A stretch of DNA of 34,823 nt from UBA4416 sp043719555 (GTDB lineage Bacteria; Bacteroidota; Bacteroidia; B-17B0; Aurantibacillaceae), in NCBI GenBank assembly GCA_043719555.1, contig JAYSTR010000041.1:1-34823 (forward strand), in the 5' to 3' direction. This document shows, piece by piece, positions 19,234 to 27,486 of this stretch. The notes under the pieces were generated by a model. It saw nothing but the letters and a program-made list of their open reading frames with translations. It was not told the origin of the DNA and made no database searches. The position numbers were made by a program, and so were the translations under genes. Positions within the stretch are counted from its first letter, which is position 1; each line of letters starts with the position of its first letter.

Positions 19234-20355
19234 ATGAAAAAAAACATTTTATATATAATTCTATCACTTGGTATCGTTTCCAAAATAAACGCTCAGGTTG
19301 TATCTTACGATTTTTACACTTTTCGCTTAAACAATATGTTTAACGTAAACCCCGCTTATGCCGGTAAAGGCGAAGGAATAAATGCTGTGTTAAGTGCTCA
19401 ATCGCAAAACAAAGGAGTGACCTATGCAAACAAAAACTTCATGCTCGGGCTTTACTCTAAAGTATCGAGCAAACAAGCTTTGGGTGGGCGTTTAATTTCA
19501 GATACACGTGGCGCTTTTCAAATCTTAAAAGCAGATTTATCTTATGCCTACATTGCAAAAATAGAAGAGCAATCTAGTTTGTCTTTAGGTTTATCAGCAG
19601 GTATTTTAAGTAATAATATGGTACTTAGTCGTATCGAAAATTATCAATCACTTGACCAAACAGATCCTACATTAACAAAATCTTATTATAATACGACACA
19701 ATTTGCAGCAGGCGCAGGGTTGTTATATAACTACAAGGCGTTAGATGTTAGTTTATCTTTACCTCATATTTTAACTACCAACGAACCTTTAAATGGTTAT
19801 GTGAATGCCGCAGTTTTTTATACCATTAAAGCTGGGACTAATTTTAAAGTAACACCATGGGTATGTTACCAAAATATTCCGGTTACAAAAAGCATTACAT
19901 CTTTACAAGTTAAAACTATGTTTAAAGATATGGTTTGGTTGCAAGCAGGATATCAAACTAACAAAACAATTAGTGCTATGTTTGGAGTTACCATTGAAAA
20001 CTTAAGTTTAGGGTATGGATTTAGATTTAGTAATAAGCAATTTAATACAGTCAGCGCTGGATCACATGAAGTAACCTTTGCATTTAAAATCCCTCAACGT
20101 AGTAAGGTGGCTAATAACCCTATTGCTGATAATGCTTCTTTAAACGATATTGTAGCACGCTTAGATAAATTAGCTAAACAAGATGTAACAGCTAAAAATC
20201 GCGAAAGTATTAAAGCAGAACTCGAAAAAATTAAAGCGTTATTACAAAAAGCAGAGGTGGATAATTCTACTCCTGAAAAAACTCAAGAAGTATCAAAACA
20301 ATTAATTACTATTGACGAAAAATTGAAAGTAATTGAAAATAAATTGTTGAATTAA
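19234..20355 (+). CDS. PorP/SprF-family type IX secretion membrane protein with C-terminal coiled coil
   Basis: The protein has 373 residues. A signal peptide (MKKNILYIILSLGIVSKINA) is followed by the family opening QVVSYDFYTFRLNNMFNVNPAYAG and the typical barrel segments (ALGGRLISDTRGAF, SLSLGLSAGIL, FNTVSAGSHEVTFAFKI). The PorP/SprF proteins are outer-membrane barrels needed for secretion or attachment of T9SS substrates; type B substrates are often encoded next to one. After the barrel, residues 287-373 add a charged helical tail with heptad-like spacing (NDIVARLDKLAKQ, IKAELEKIKALLQKAE, IDEKLKVIENKLLN), probably periplasmic. Its stop overlaps the OmpA gene start by one base, so the two are translationally coupled, and the tail may contact that partner. 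Confidence 0.9.
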   Translation: MKKNILYIILSLGIVSKINAQVVSYDFYTFRLNNMFNVNPAYAGKGEGINAVLSAQSQNKGVTYANKNFMLGLYSKVSSKQALGGRLISDTRGAFQILKADLSYAYIAKIEEQSSLSLGLSAGILSNNMVLSRIENYQSLDQTDPTLTKSYYNTTQFAAGAGLLYNYKALDVSLSLPHILTTNEPLNGYVNAAVFYTIKAGTNFKVTPWVCYQNIPVTKSITSLQVKTMFKDMVWLQAGYQTNKTISAMFGVTIENLSLGYGFRFSNKQFNTVSAGSHEVTFAFKIPQRSKVANNPIADNASLNDIVARLDKLAKQDVTAKNRESIKAELEKIKALLQKAEVDNSTPEKTQEVSKQLITIDEKLKVIENKLLN

Positions 20356-21098
20356 TGAGAAAAATAACTTTATCATACATCTTATTTATTGCTGTAAATA
20401 ATTACGCGCAAACTAATGATAGCCTTGCTCTTAAAAATAAAGAGTTGATAGATCAGTTAAAAAATCGTATTACAACTATTGATAATATTGGTAATGGTAA
20501 CAACTCCTATCAGAAACAAATAGATGAGTTAAAAATTGAGATGCGTCGTCAAAACGATTCGATAAATAAACTCCTAGGAATTATTAACGATTTAAAAAAA
20601 CACGCCAATTCATCGGTTAGTATTAACTCTAAATCATCTAAAACAACCAACTTTAAAATTAATGATAATAATGAGTTTACAGCTTTAAACTATAACTCGT
20701 TAAATGATGCAGATTATAATAAAGCATTGGTTTCGGATGTTGATTTTGCGACTTATAAAGATGCTTGCAATTGCACACCACTTTTATACAAACCTTACGA
20801 AACCAAATTAACTTTTAAAGAAATTGATGAGTTAAACATTCTTATTAAATCGTTTGAAGCTACACCTAATACAAAAATTATTATTAACGGCCATGCTGAT
20901 AAATCTGGCGACGAAACAAAAAACATTGCGTTATCTAAACAACGTGCCGAAAACTTGAAAAAATATTTAATCATCGCTTCTGATAAAATTAAAGCAAACG
21001 ATATTATTTTAGAATATTTCGGTAGCGAAAAACCAATTTCAGATCTTCCTAGGAATAAACAGTTTTTAAATAGACGTACCGAAATTTTATTAAAATAA
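20355..21098 (+). CDS. OmpA-family peptidoglycan-binding protein
   Basis: The protein has 247 residues, with a short signal peptide (MRKITLSYILFIAVNNYAQ) and no lipobox cysteine. Residues about 25-75 are a predicted coiled coil (LKNKELIDQLKNRI, IDELKIEMRRQNDSINKLLG). The C-terminal 100 residues are an OmpA domain: INGHADKSGDETKNIALSKQRAENLKKYL and NRRTEILLK, with the Asp and Arg that bind the peptidoglycan peptide. It overlaps the PorP/SprF stop by one base (ATGA arrangement) and probably links that barrel, or the secreted cadherin-like protein, to the cell wall. This three-gene order is common for T9SS type B loci. Confidence 0.88.
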   Translation: MRKITLSYILFIAVNNYAQTNDSLALKNKELIDQLKNRITTIDNIGNGNNSYQKQIDELKIEMRRQNDSINKLLGIINDLKKHANSSVSINSKSSKTTNFKINDNNEFTALNYNSLNDADYNKALVSDVDFATYKDACNCTPLLYKPYETKLTFKEIDELNILIKSFEATPNTKIIINGHADKSGDETKNIALSKQRAENLKKYLIIASDKIKANDIILEYFGSEKPISDLPRNKQFLNRRTEILLK

Positions 21099-21154
21099 TA
21101 TTTTCTTATTTATATCAAGGTTTTTTCCAAATAAACTAGCGATTTAATTTTAAT

Positions 21155-21187
21155 AAAAAACACGTAATAGTATATTACGTGTTTTTT
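21155..21187. terminator. Perfect bidirectional terminator hairpin
   Basis: Fifteen paired bases, AAAAAACACGTAATA (21155-21169) with TATTACGTGTTTTTT (21173-21187), surround the loop GTA. A-run and T-run on the two sides make it work from either strand. It lies 57 bases past the OmpA-family stop and 116 bases past the tryptophan dioxygenase stop, so it can end both converging transcripts. Confidence 0.9.
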
Positions 21188-21235
21188 GGTTTTTTAAATA
21201 GTACGTAAACACAGTTATCATGTTGTGATGATAAG

Positions 21236-21275
21236 TTTCGAGTTATGTTCTCGACTACGCTCGAACTGACAGACC
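21236..21275. repeat. Short dispersed-type repeat with inverted TTCGAG/CTCGAA ends
   Basis: TTCGAG (21237-21242) and CTCGAA (21260-21265) face each other, with a further CTCGA in between, followed by CTGACAGAC. The string CTCGACTACGCTCGAACTGA resembles a repeat I recall as scattered between genes in Bacteroidota genomes. Immediately before it, TTATCAT (21215-21221) pairs with ATGATAA (21228-21234). Dispersion cannot be shown from one copy. Confidence 0.45.
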
Positions 21276-21302
21276 ACGAAGTTTTAAATGATAAAAAAGA
21301 AA

Positions 21303-22250
21303 CTATAATATTTTACAAGCTACTAAATTATCTTCGCCCCATGTTTTTAGTTCTTCTTCGCTCCATAAGCTTGGAAAGAAAACACGACGTTGGTATTTTG
21401 GATGCATGTATTTTTTCCAATCGCTACCACCAGTTGCTTCGGCTTTTTTAGGACCACTCTCTAAATATTTTTCGGCAGCATTGTAGTGGGCCATTACCCA
21501 ACGTACATTAACTGTATGATCGTAATGACGCATTGCGTTTTTTAAACCAATATCTTCTTTAACATCCGTTGGTAATGCTTTGTAGAGGGTATACATATTA
21601 CATGTATTGTATTTTTCCATTTCGCCTAAAAAAAACTTCTTGTATTTTTTTTCGAAGTTAGCTAATAGCGCTGATTTTTTTCCTGTTTTATGATCTTTCC
21701 CAGCTGCTTGCCAATATAGGTTTTCAAGCGCGTGCTCTAAAGGTGTGTTTCTATCAATCGTGGCTCTAAATCTAAAATCAATTAAGTTAATTAACTCTGT
21801 TGATGCAAATTCTATTAAGCGGTATTGCGCACTCTGAAAGCCACTTGCGGGCGTTAGTGTGTTTCTAAATTTCATGTATTGCTCAACCTCCATACCATCT
21901 TGCATAATGGTAAACGATGATGCCAACATATCAAAGTAACGACTCACGCGATACAAGCGCTCTGAGAAAAATGTAGCGGTGATATTCTCCTTTTCAGTTA
22001 CTTGCCCAATTTCCCATAACATCATTTTAAATAGCAATTCATTTATTTGATGATACATGATAAAAACCATTTCATCAGGCAAGGTTGTACGTTGAATTTG
22101 CAAACTCAACAATGCATCCGTTTGTATATAATCCCAATAAGTAATCGGATTTGCCCACACCAAGCCTTCTAAATGTGTATCAGTGTTCTGACCCATCGCT
22201 TCAAACTTTTCGTTTAAGCGACCAATTAATGATTCTTGTTTTTCTGTCAT
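21303..22250 (-). CDS. kynA: Tryptophan 2,3-dioxygenase
   Basis: The protein has 315 residues, the usual bacterial length. This haem enzyme opens the indole ring of tryptophan to give N-formylkynurenine. Diagnostic segments are LVWANPITYWDYIQTDALLSLQ, then MVFIMYHQINELLFKM (with the substrate-contacting His67), LTPASGFQSAQYR, and DHTVNVRWVMAHYNAAEKYL, which carries the proximal haem histidine region. The product is on the path used by the kynurenine monooxygenase gene 10 bases upstream, so both are likely in one transcript and cytoplasmic. Kynurenine formamidase, kynureninase and 3-hydroxyanthranilate dioxygenase are not in the window. Confidence 0.93.
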   Translation of the reverse strand: MTEKQESLIGRLNEKFEAMGQNTDTHLEGLVWANPITYWDYIQTDALLSLQIQRTTLPDEMVFIMYHQINELLFKMMLWEIGQVTEKENITATFFSERLYRVSRYFDMLASSFTIMQDGMEVEQYMKFRNTLTPASGFQSAQYRLIEFASTELINLIDFRFRATIDRNTPLEHALENLYWQAAGKDHKTGKKSALLANFEKKYKKFFLGEMEKYNTCNMYTLYKALPTDVKEDIGLKNAMRHYDHTVNVRWVMAHYNAAEKYLESGPKKAEATGGSDWKKYMHPKYQRRVFFPSLWSEEELKTWGEDNLVACKIL

Positions 22251-22260
22251 AGTAATATCT

Positions 22261-23616
22261 TTATGCGTTAACGCTTGCTTTAAAATGTGTATGAATTAGT
22301 TCATCTATTTGTTCGATAGATGTTTTATCAGTAATGTTATTATCTGCAATCATTTTTTTAATCATCGTTTCTTGTGCTAATCCTTTACTCCACGCTACTT
22401 GATATTCGATGTCACTAAAAGAAACCATAGAGTATAAAGGAAAATAATTTTCTTTATACAACTCATTCATCCTGCGCTCAATTTTTTGTTGTAATAAAAA
22501 TAAAGGGTCGGCTACTTTATCACGCATCACAATATAATTATGTACTGATAAATCTTGTACCGCATCACCGTTAGGTTTGCGAGTTGTTTCAAACTCTTTA
22601 AACACAGCTTCCCAGTTTTCGTTATGTTTTTGCATTAAACGCCACATTTCTGTGCAGTCTTCAAAACCAGCATTCATCCCTTGTCCATAAAACGGAACAG
22701 TGGCGTGAGCAGCATCACCCATTAAAATTGTTTTACCATGTGCCCAAGGGAAACAACGGATTATTGCTAAAGATGATAAGGGATGACTTTCCCATTCATC
22801 AGCTATGTTTGGCATCATCTCAAAAAAATCGGGGAATGTTGTTTTGAAAAAACTTTCTACTTTTTCTTTAGATGTTAAACTATTGAAACAATTTTTATCA
22901 CCGTCAAAAGGCATAAATAATGTACAAGTATATGAGCCATCAAAATTTGGTAAGGCAATTAACATAAAACGACCACGAGGCCAAATGTGCAATGAGTTCT
23001 TACCCAATTTATGAGTGCCATCTGCATTTGCTGGCAATAAAATTTCGCGGTAACCATCTTCAATAAAGTTTTGACTAAAACTAAAGCGATCTGTTTTTTG
23101 TATAGAATTGTAACGTATGGCAGAAAAAGCCCCATCGGTTGCAAATACAACGTCAGATTTCACTTCAGATAATTTTCCTGTTTGTGTGTTTTTTAAATAA
23201 ACAATCCCATTTTTTAAATCGGCATTAACGCATTCTTCATTAAATAAAATCTCAGTGCTACCACTCTTTTCAGCAATGGTCATTAGCTTGGCATTTATTT
23301 CTCCACGCGATACAGAGTAAATAGCTTGATCATTAATGCCGTAAGGCTGATACGTTGTGTTACCGCTCATATCGTGCATGGTGCGGCCATACATAGGAAT
23401 AGCAATCTCTCTAATTTGATCACCAATACCAATCGTATCTAGGGCTTTCCAGCCACGAAATGACATCGCTAAGTTAATAGATTTGCCGGCGGACATCGTT
23501 GCTAAACGCATATCAGCTCTTCGCTCAATAATTTTTACGTTATAACCTGCTTTGGTTAAATATACAGCCCACAACGAGCCTACTAATCCTGATCCTACAA
23601 TGGTTGCTTGTTTCAT
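22261..23616 (-). CDS. kmo: Kynurenine 3-monooxygenase
   Basis: The protein has 451 residues. This FAD enzyme hydroxylates L-kynurenine to 3-hydroxykynurenine on the way to quinolinate and NAD. The N-terminal Rossmann motif is GSGLVGS (8-14), ending in ERR at the FAD ribose. The second FAD motif is GDAAHATVPFYGQGMNAGFED (300-320), and the family segment MYGRTMHDMSGN is also present. The C-terminal region lacks the membrane anchor of mitochondrial versions, as usual in bacteria. It precedes tryptophan dioxygenase by 10 bases in the same direction; the 109 bases to folC show no terminator, so co-transcription with folC is possible but not shown. Confidence 0.93.
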   Translation of the reverse strand: MKQATIVGSGLVGSLWAVYLTKAGYNVKIIERRADMRLATMSAGKSINLAMSFRGWKALDTIGIGDQIREIAIPMYGRTMHDMSGNTTYQPYGINDQAIYSVSRGEINAKLMTIAEKSGSTEILFNEECVNADLKNGIVYLKNTQTGKLSEVKSDVVFATDGAFSAIRYNSIQKTDRFSFSQNFIEDGYREILLPANADGTHKLGKNSLHIWPRGRFMLIALPNFDGSYTCTLFMPFDGDKNCFNSLTSKEKVESFFKTTFPDFFEMMPNIADEWESHPLSSLAIIRCFPWAHGKTILMGDAAHATVPFYGQGMNAGFEDCTEMWRLMQKHNENWEAVFKEFETTRKPNGDAVQDLSVHNYIVMRDKVADPLFLLQQKIERRMNELYKENYFPLYSMVSFSDIEYQVAWSKGLAQETMIKKMIADNNITDKTSIEQIDELIHTHFKASVNA

Positions 23617-23725
23617 ACTGATAGTACAATTTTAAGTTACCAATATAGTTAAAAAACGGAAATGATAGTAAGACTTTTATCATATTTTAAGACTCCCACA
23701 ATAGGATTAGTGAGATGCTATTTTG

Positions 23726-25015
23726 CTACTGCAAAGCATCAGCAACGGTAAATGTACTGCCGCCCACCAAAATTAAATCGCCCGCTTTGGCTTGTTTTTT
23801 TGCTTTGGTTAAGGCCTCGGCTACTGTTTTATAAGTAGTGCCTTGTAGTCCTGCTTTTTTTGCCTTGTCTGCTAATTCATGTTCATCTAAAGCACGCGGA
23901 ATAGATGCTTTGCAAAAATAATAGACAGCATCTTTGGGAAGTAGTTTTAAAATTTTTGTAATGTCTTTATCATTTACTACTCCTAATACAAAATGAAGTT
24001 GCTTGTATGTATAGCGTTTAATGTTTTCTAAAACTTCTTTTATACCATCTTCGTTGTGTCCGGTATCGGCAATTACTAAGGGTTTTTCGCTGAGGGTTTG
24101 CCAACGACCTTGTAAGCCAGTTAGTTTTTGTATTTGTTTTAAGGCAGAATTTACAGCCTTGTCTTCAATTAAAAATCCTTTTTGTTTTAGAATATGAATC
24201 GTGTTTAAAACACCCAACACATTTTTTATTTGGTAAGTCCCAACTAAATCAATTTCGTAGCAGTGTTTTGTATTGTCTTTTTTATGCAACAACTCTAAAC
24301 ACAATAAATTATTTTTATGTGATGATGATAGAATTCTAAAATTTTTATCTGCAAACTCAATGGGTGCTTTTAGTTGCTGTGCTTTGGTATTAAATATAGA
24401 GATGACTTCGAGTTGCGTTTGACTAATGGTCACCGGAATTTTTGTTTTAATAATTCCTGCTTTTTCAGCTGCAATTAATGGTAAGGTTTCGCCTAATAAA
24501 TTTACATGATCATAACCAATATTTGTTATTAAACAACACTCTGGGGTAATCACATTTGTAGAGTCTAAACGACCACCTAAGCCAACTTCTATAATTGCAA
24601 CATCAACTTCTTGTTCTTTAAAATAATGAAAAGCTAAACCAACAGTCCATTCAAAAAAGGATGGTTCAATTTTTTCGAAAACAGTTTTGTAATCTTCTAC
24701 AAATTTTACGACATCGGCTTTTGAAATTTGTTTACCATTAATTTTTATACGTTCTCTAAAATCAACTAAGTGTGGCGAGGTATATAAACCAGTTTTGTAT
24801 CCAGCTTGCTGTAATATTGCTGCTAACATATGCGATGAAGACCCTTTGCCATTAGTACCCGCTACGTGCACGCATTTTATTTTTTTTTCAGGATTACCTA
24901 AAGCGTGACAAATAGCAATGGTATTTTTTAAATCGGCTTTATACGCAGCTTCACCAATGCGCTGATACATTGGTAACTTTGAAAATAAATAGTCTAATGT
25001 TTTTTCGTAAGTCAT
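23726..25015 (-). CDS. folC: Bifunctional dihydrofolate/folylpolyglutamate synthase
   Basis: The protein has 429 residues, the normal length for FolC of the Mur-ligase superfamily. It joins glutamate to dihydropteroate and extends polyglutamate chains on folates, using ATP. The P-loop is HVAGTNGKGSSSHM (50-63), followed by GLYTSPHLVDFRERIKING. The Mur-type middle motif IIEVGLGGRLDSTNVI is present, as is the C-terminal-domain segment ADTGHNEDGIKEVL. It lies downstream of the TonB-like gene with an 86-base gap holding nothing recognisable; in many Bacteroidota folC follows the exbB-exbD-tonB set, as here. Confidence 0.94.
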   Translation of the reverse strand: MTYEKTLDYLFSKLPMYQRIGEAAYKADLKNTIAICHALGNPEKKIKCVHVAGTNGKGSSSHMLAAILQQAGYKTGLYTSPHLVDFRERIKINGKQISKADVVKFVEDYKTVFEKIEPSFFEWTVGLAFHYFKEQEVDVAIIEVGLGGRLDSTNVITPECCLITNIGYDHVNLLGETLPLIAAEKAGIIKTKIPVTISQTQLEVISIFNTKAQQLKAPIEFADKNFRILSSSHKNNLLCLELLHKKDNTKHCYEIDLVGTYQIKNVLGVLNTIHILKQKGFLIEDKAVNSALKQIQKLTGLQGRWQTLSEKPLVIADTGHNEDGIKEVLENIKRYTYKQLHFVLGVVNDKDITKILKLLPKDAVYYFCKASIPRALDEHELADKAKKAGLQGTTYKTVAEALTKAKKQAKAGDLILVGGSTFTVADALQ

Positions 25016-25101
25016 TATTTTAAAGCTGCGCAGATGATTCTGATGATTTATGATTAAAAAATGATTTAAGTCAAAACTATAACATAATTAATTTGTGGAG
25101 T

Positions 25102-25959
25102 TTAAAAACTAAACACAATAGTAATGGTACCTTTTTGTTCTTCAAATTCTCCACTCACATTAAACTTGGTTGATAAAGCAGCCTGGCGGGCTTTCGCTTT
25201 TAAAATAGCGCTATTGGTAGTTGTTCCGCGTCCATTAGGGTCTGCTTTTATCACTTTGCCCGTTTTATCTACAGTAATTTCAACCACAACTTTTCCTTCT
25301 TCTTTGGTATCTTTTGATAAAGCAGGTGGAGTAATAACTGCTCTGCCAGCTAAACTAAAACCATAGCCACCATTACCAGGCCCACTACCGGGGCCGTTAC
25401 CTGGCCCATCACCACCTCCGGATCCACCACCCGTACCACCAGTTCCATGAGTATTGGGGTTTCCATCAGGACTACCATCATTCCCAGCGTGACCACTATT
25501 GCCATCGCCCCCACCATTTTTACCTTTATTTTTATTAAACTTTTCAGCTAAAATTTCGGCAGCGGTTTTGGGTTTAACTATTTCTACAGGCTTTGTTGGT
25601 GTTATAACGGTTTGATGGTTTTCTATTTTTGGTTTAGTTTCTTGTATTTGCACATCTTCCCCTTGTTCGCTGGTTAAAATGGCTTCTTGATTATTTTCAG
25701 GTGTTGGAGGCGTTACTTCCACATTTTCTACAACACTCGTTGCATCACCAATACCATCATTTTCGATATTACCAGTGCCTTCGTTATACGTTCCAAAATT
25801 TATTTCGGTGCCACCACCACCGCCCGAAATTGGGAAGGGAGGATTAGGAGTAATAAGCGTATACCAAATTAAGAACAACAACAACAACGCAAATATCCCT
25901 ATGGAAATACCCATAGAAATAGCTTTGTTTTTATTTTGTTCGGCTCTGCTTAAACGCAT
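25102..25959 (-). CDS. TonB-like energy transducer with a glycine-rich linker
   Basis: The protein has 285 residues, with one N-terminal membrane span (about 16-36, GISIGIFALLLLFLIWYTLI) after a short basic cytoplasmic end. The spacer has PTP/KPVEIVKPK stretches (about 81-131) and then an unusually glycine-rich segment (about 143-200, GGTGGGSGGGDGPGNG pattern). Residues 201-285 resemble a reduced TonB C-terminal domain (VVVEITVDKTGKVIKADPNG) without the classic YP motif. It sits five bases after exbD and downstream of exbB, so it should receive proton-motive-force energy from them. It could serve outer-membrane transport or another envelope task, as in the AglP/TolA-like proteins of Bacteroidota. 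Confidence 0.82.
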   Translation of the reverse strand: MRLSRAEQNKNKAISMGISIGIFALLLLFLIWYTLITPNPPFPISGGGGGTEINFGTYNEGTGNIENDGIGDATSVVENVEVTPPTPENNQEAILTSEQGEDVQIQETKPKIENHQTVITPTKPVEIVKPKTAAEILAEKFNKNKGKNGGGDGNSGHAGNDGSPDGNPNTHGTGGTGGGSGGGDGPGNGPGSGPGNGGYGFSLAGRAVITPPALSKDTKEEGKVVVEITVDKTGKVIKADPNGRGTTTNSAILKAKARQAALSTKFNVSGEFEEQKGTITIVFSF

Positions 25960-25964
25960 AGTTT

Positions 25965-26375
25965 TTATTTACCGTTAGATGGTTGTGTAGCGCAAATCAT
26001 TTTGCATTTTAAACGATCTCCAATTTGCATCATATCAATAAAATCTTGATACAATAAATCTTTATCTACGTGTATAACAACAGCTGGCTCTGTACGTCCT
26101 GCAATTTTTTGTGATAAAACCGTTTCTAGTTCTCCAAACGATACTTCTTTGCTATCCACATAATATTTATGATCAATAGTAACCGCTAAGTGTATGGGTT
26201 TTTTTTCGTTATCAATCGGACGATTATTTTTTGAACTTGGTAAGTTTACCTTAATGGCATTAGGACTTACCATCGTTGATAAGATTAAGAAAAACAATAA
26301 TAAGAAAAACATGATATCGTTTAACGAATCTGTACTTACTTCAGCTTCTCGATGTGCTTTTTTACGTAAACCCAT
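25965..26375 (-). CDS. exbD: ExbD/TolR-family biopolymer transport protein
   Basis: The frame is open up to 26441, but the ATG at 26375 (MGLRKKAHREAEVSTDSLND) is the expected ExbD beginning, giving 136 residues; the extra 22 residues would come from an AT-rich hairpin. The single membrane span (about 20-40, IMFFLLLFFLILSTMV) carries the conserved Asp just before it (SLNDIMFF), which takes part in proton movement. A periplasmic ExbD domain follows (AIKVNLPSS, VTIDHKYYVDSKEV). Together with ExbB it forms the motor that drives the TonB-like protein encoded five bases downstream. Confidence 0.9.
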   Translation of the reverse strand: MGLRKKAHREAEVSTDSLNDIMFFLLLFFLILSTMVSPNAIKVNLPSSKNNRPIDNEKKPIHLAVTIDHKYYVDSKEVSFGELETVLSQKIAGRTEPAVVIHVDKDLLYQDFIDMMQIGDRLKCKMICATQPSNGK

Positions 26376-26422
26376 TTTATTAGTTATAAGGTATAAATGT
26401 TGAGTGATAAGTTTTTTGAAAT

Positions 26423-26454
26423 TATAAATTATAGGAATCAACTTATAATTTATA
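26423..26454. repeat. AT-rich inverted repeat between exbB and exbD
   Basis: TATAAATTATA (26423-26433) pairs perfectly with TATAATTTATA (26444-26454) around a 10-base spacer. Similar TTATAAG and GGTATAAAT words recur at 26384-26412, so this looks like a small decayed repeat cluster. It lies between the exbB stop and the chosen exbD start and could tune transcript stability between the two genes. Confidence 0.55.
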
Positions 26455-26469
26455 CCTCATCACTTATAA

Positions 26470-27201
26470 TTACTTAGATGGTTCGTTTAAAATATCTAAA
26501 AATTTAATTTGAGTTTCTTCCATACGGTGCGATAATTTATCGATGCGTGTATTTAACCAATGGTAGCAAACAAAGGCAATAACACCTACTACTAAACCAC
26601 CACAAGAAGTAATCATTTTTTGGTATAAGCCCGATGAGATAACTTCAATCTCCACTGTTTTTGCTAAAGAGATATCGTAAAAGATTTTAATAACTCCGAT
26701 AATTGTTCCAATAAAACCAAACATGGGAGCAATACGACCAGTGATATTTAACACGCTTAAGTTTTTTTCTAAACGAGATAATTCTGATGAACCCGATTGA
26801 TTCATAGCCTCACGAATCTCTTGCATACTTTGTCCTACACGAGACACACCTTGATCTAACATCAATGACTCTGGCGTGTTAACGGTTTTGCACAAGTTAC
26901 GCGCATTAGCTAAGTTACCTGTATTAATCATGTCTTTAATGCTAGGCAATAATGTTTCGCTACGTTTAGAAGCTTTACTGATTAATATTAAGCGCTCTAT
27001 GGTTACATAAAACGTTACTAATAATAAGATTGCTAAAGGAATCATAATAACACCACCCTTGGCTACCATCGAAAACAAAGAAATTTCATCAGGTGGTAAT
27101 TCAGTGGCTTGTTGTATGCCAGTAACAGCGGTTTGTGCAGCAGCACTATCAACTATAGCAGCGGTTGCTGCATTAGTTATTTGTAAAATGAATGATAACA
27201 T
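26470..27201 (-). CDS. exbB: ExbB/TolQ/MotA proton-channel protein
   Basis: The protein has 243 residues, with three membrane spans at about 46-70, 150-178 and 190-215. The first is preceded by a long Ala/Thr-rich N-terminus (ATAAIVDSAAAQTAVTGIQQAT) that may itself cross or enter the membrane. Family segments include LSRLEKNLSVLNITGRIAPMFGFIGTIIGVIKIF and SSGLYQKMITSCGGLVVGVIAF. It forms the pentameric proton channel with ExbD. First gene of the minus-strand exbB-exbD-tonB-folC series. Only one exbD is present, whereas many Bacteroidota loci have two. Confidence 0.92.
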   Translation of the reverse strand: MLSFILQITNAATAAIVDSAAAQTAVTGIQQATELPPDEISLFSMVAKGGVIMIPLAILLLVTFYVTIERLILISKASKRSETLLPSIKDMINTGNLANARNLCKTVNTPESLMLDQGVSRVGQSMQEIREAMNQSGSSELSRLEKNLSVLNITGRIAPMFGFIGTIIGVIKIFYDISLAKTVEIEVISSGLYQKMITSCGGLVVGVIAFVCYHWLNTRIDKLSHRMEETQIKFLDILNEPSK

Positions 27202-27486
27202 AGCTTAGTTTTTAAGTTACACGAAATTAGGGCAGAAAGAGACGAGTAAATTAAATCATACGCTATGTTTTAAACAGATTTGTGTTAGTATAATGTGGGT
27301 TAATGAAAAAGATACAAGATTGTTTTCTAAATAGTATGAGTTTATCTCTCTTTCTTCTATTTCCTTAGATGAAAAAGAAGCAAAATCACTATAACTATCG
27401 GGAGCGAAAAACTACCCACCTGTGTAAATAGTAGTTAATTTGCTCAATAAACACTCGCGAATGAAGCTTAACAGCACATATAGTTG

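Noticed and set aside
21245..21451. 68-residue plus-strand frame over a dispersed-type repeat
   Set aside because: Most of it is antisense to the end of tryptophan dioxygenase, and its start lies in the repeat.
26376..26441. N-terminal extension of ExbD
   Set aside because: The extra residues come from an AT-rich hairpin, and ExbD proteins begin close to the conserved basic stretch before the membrane span.
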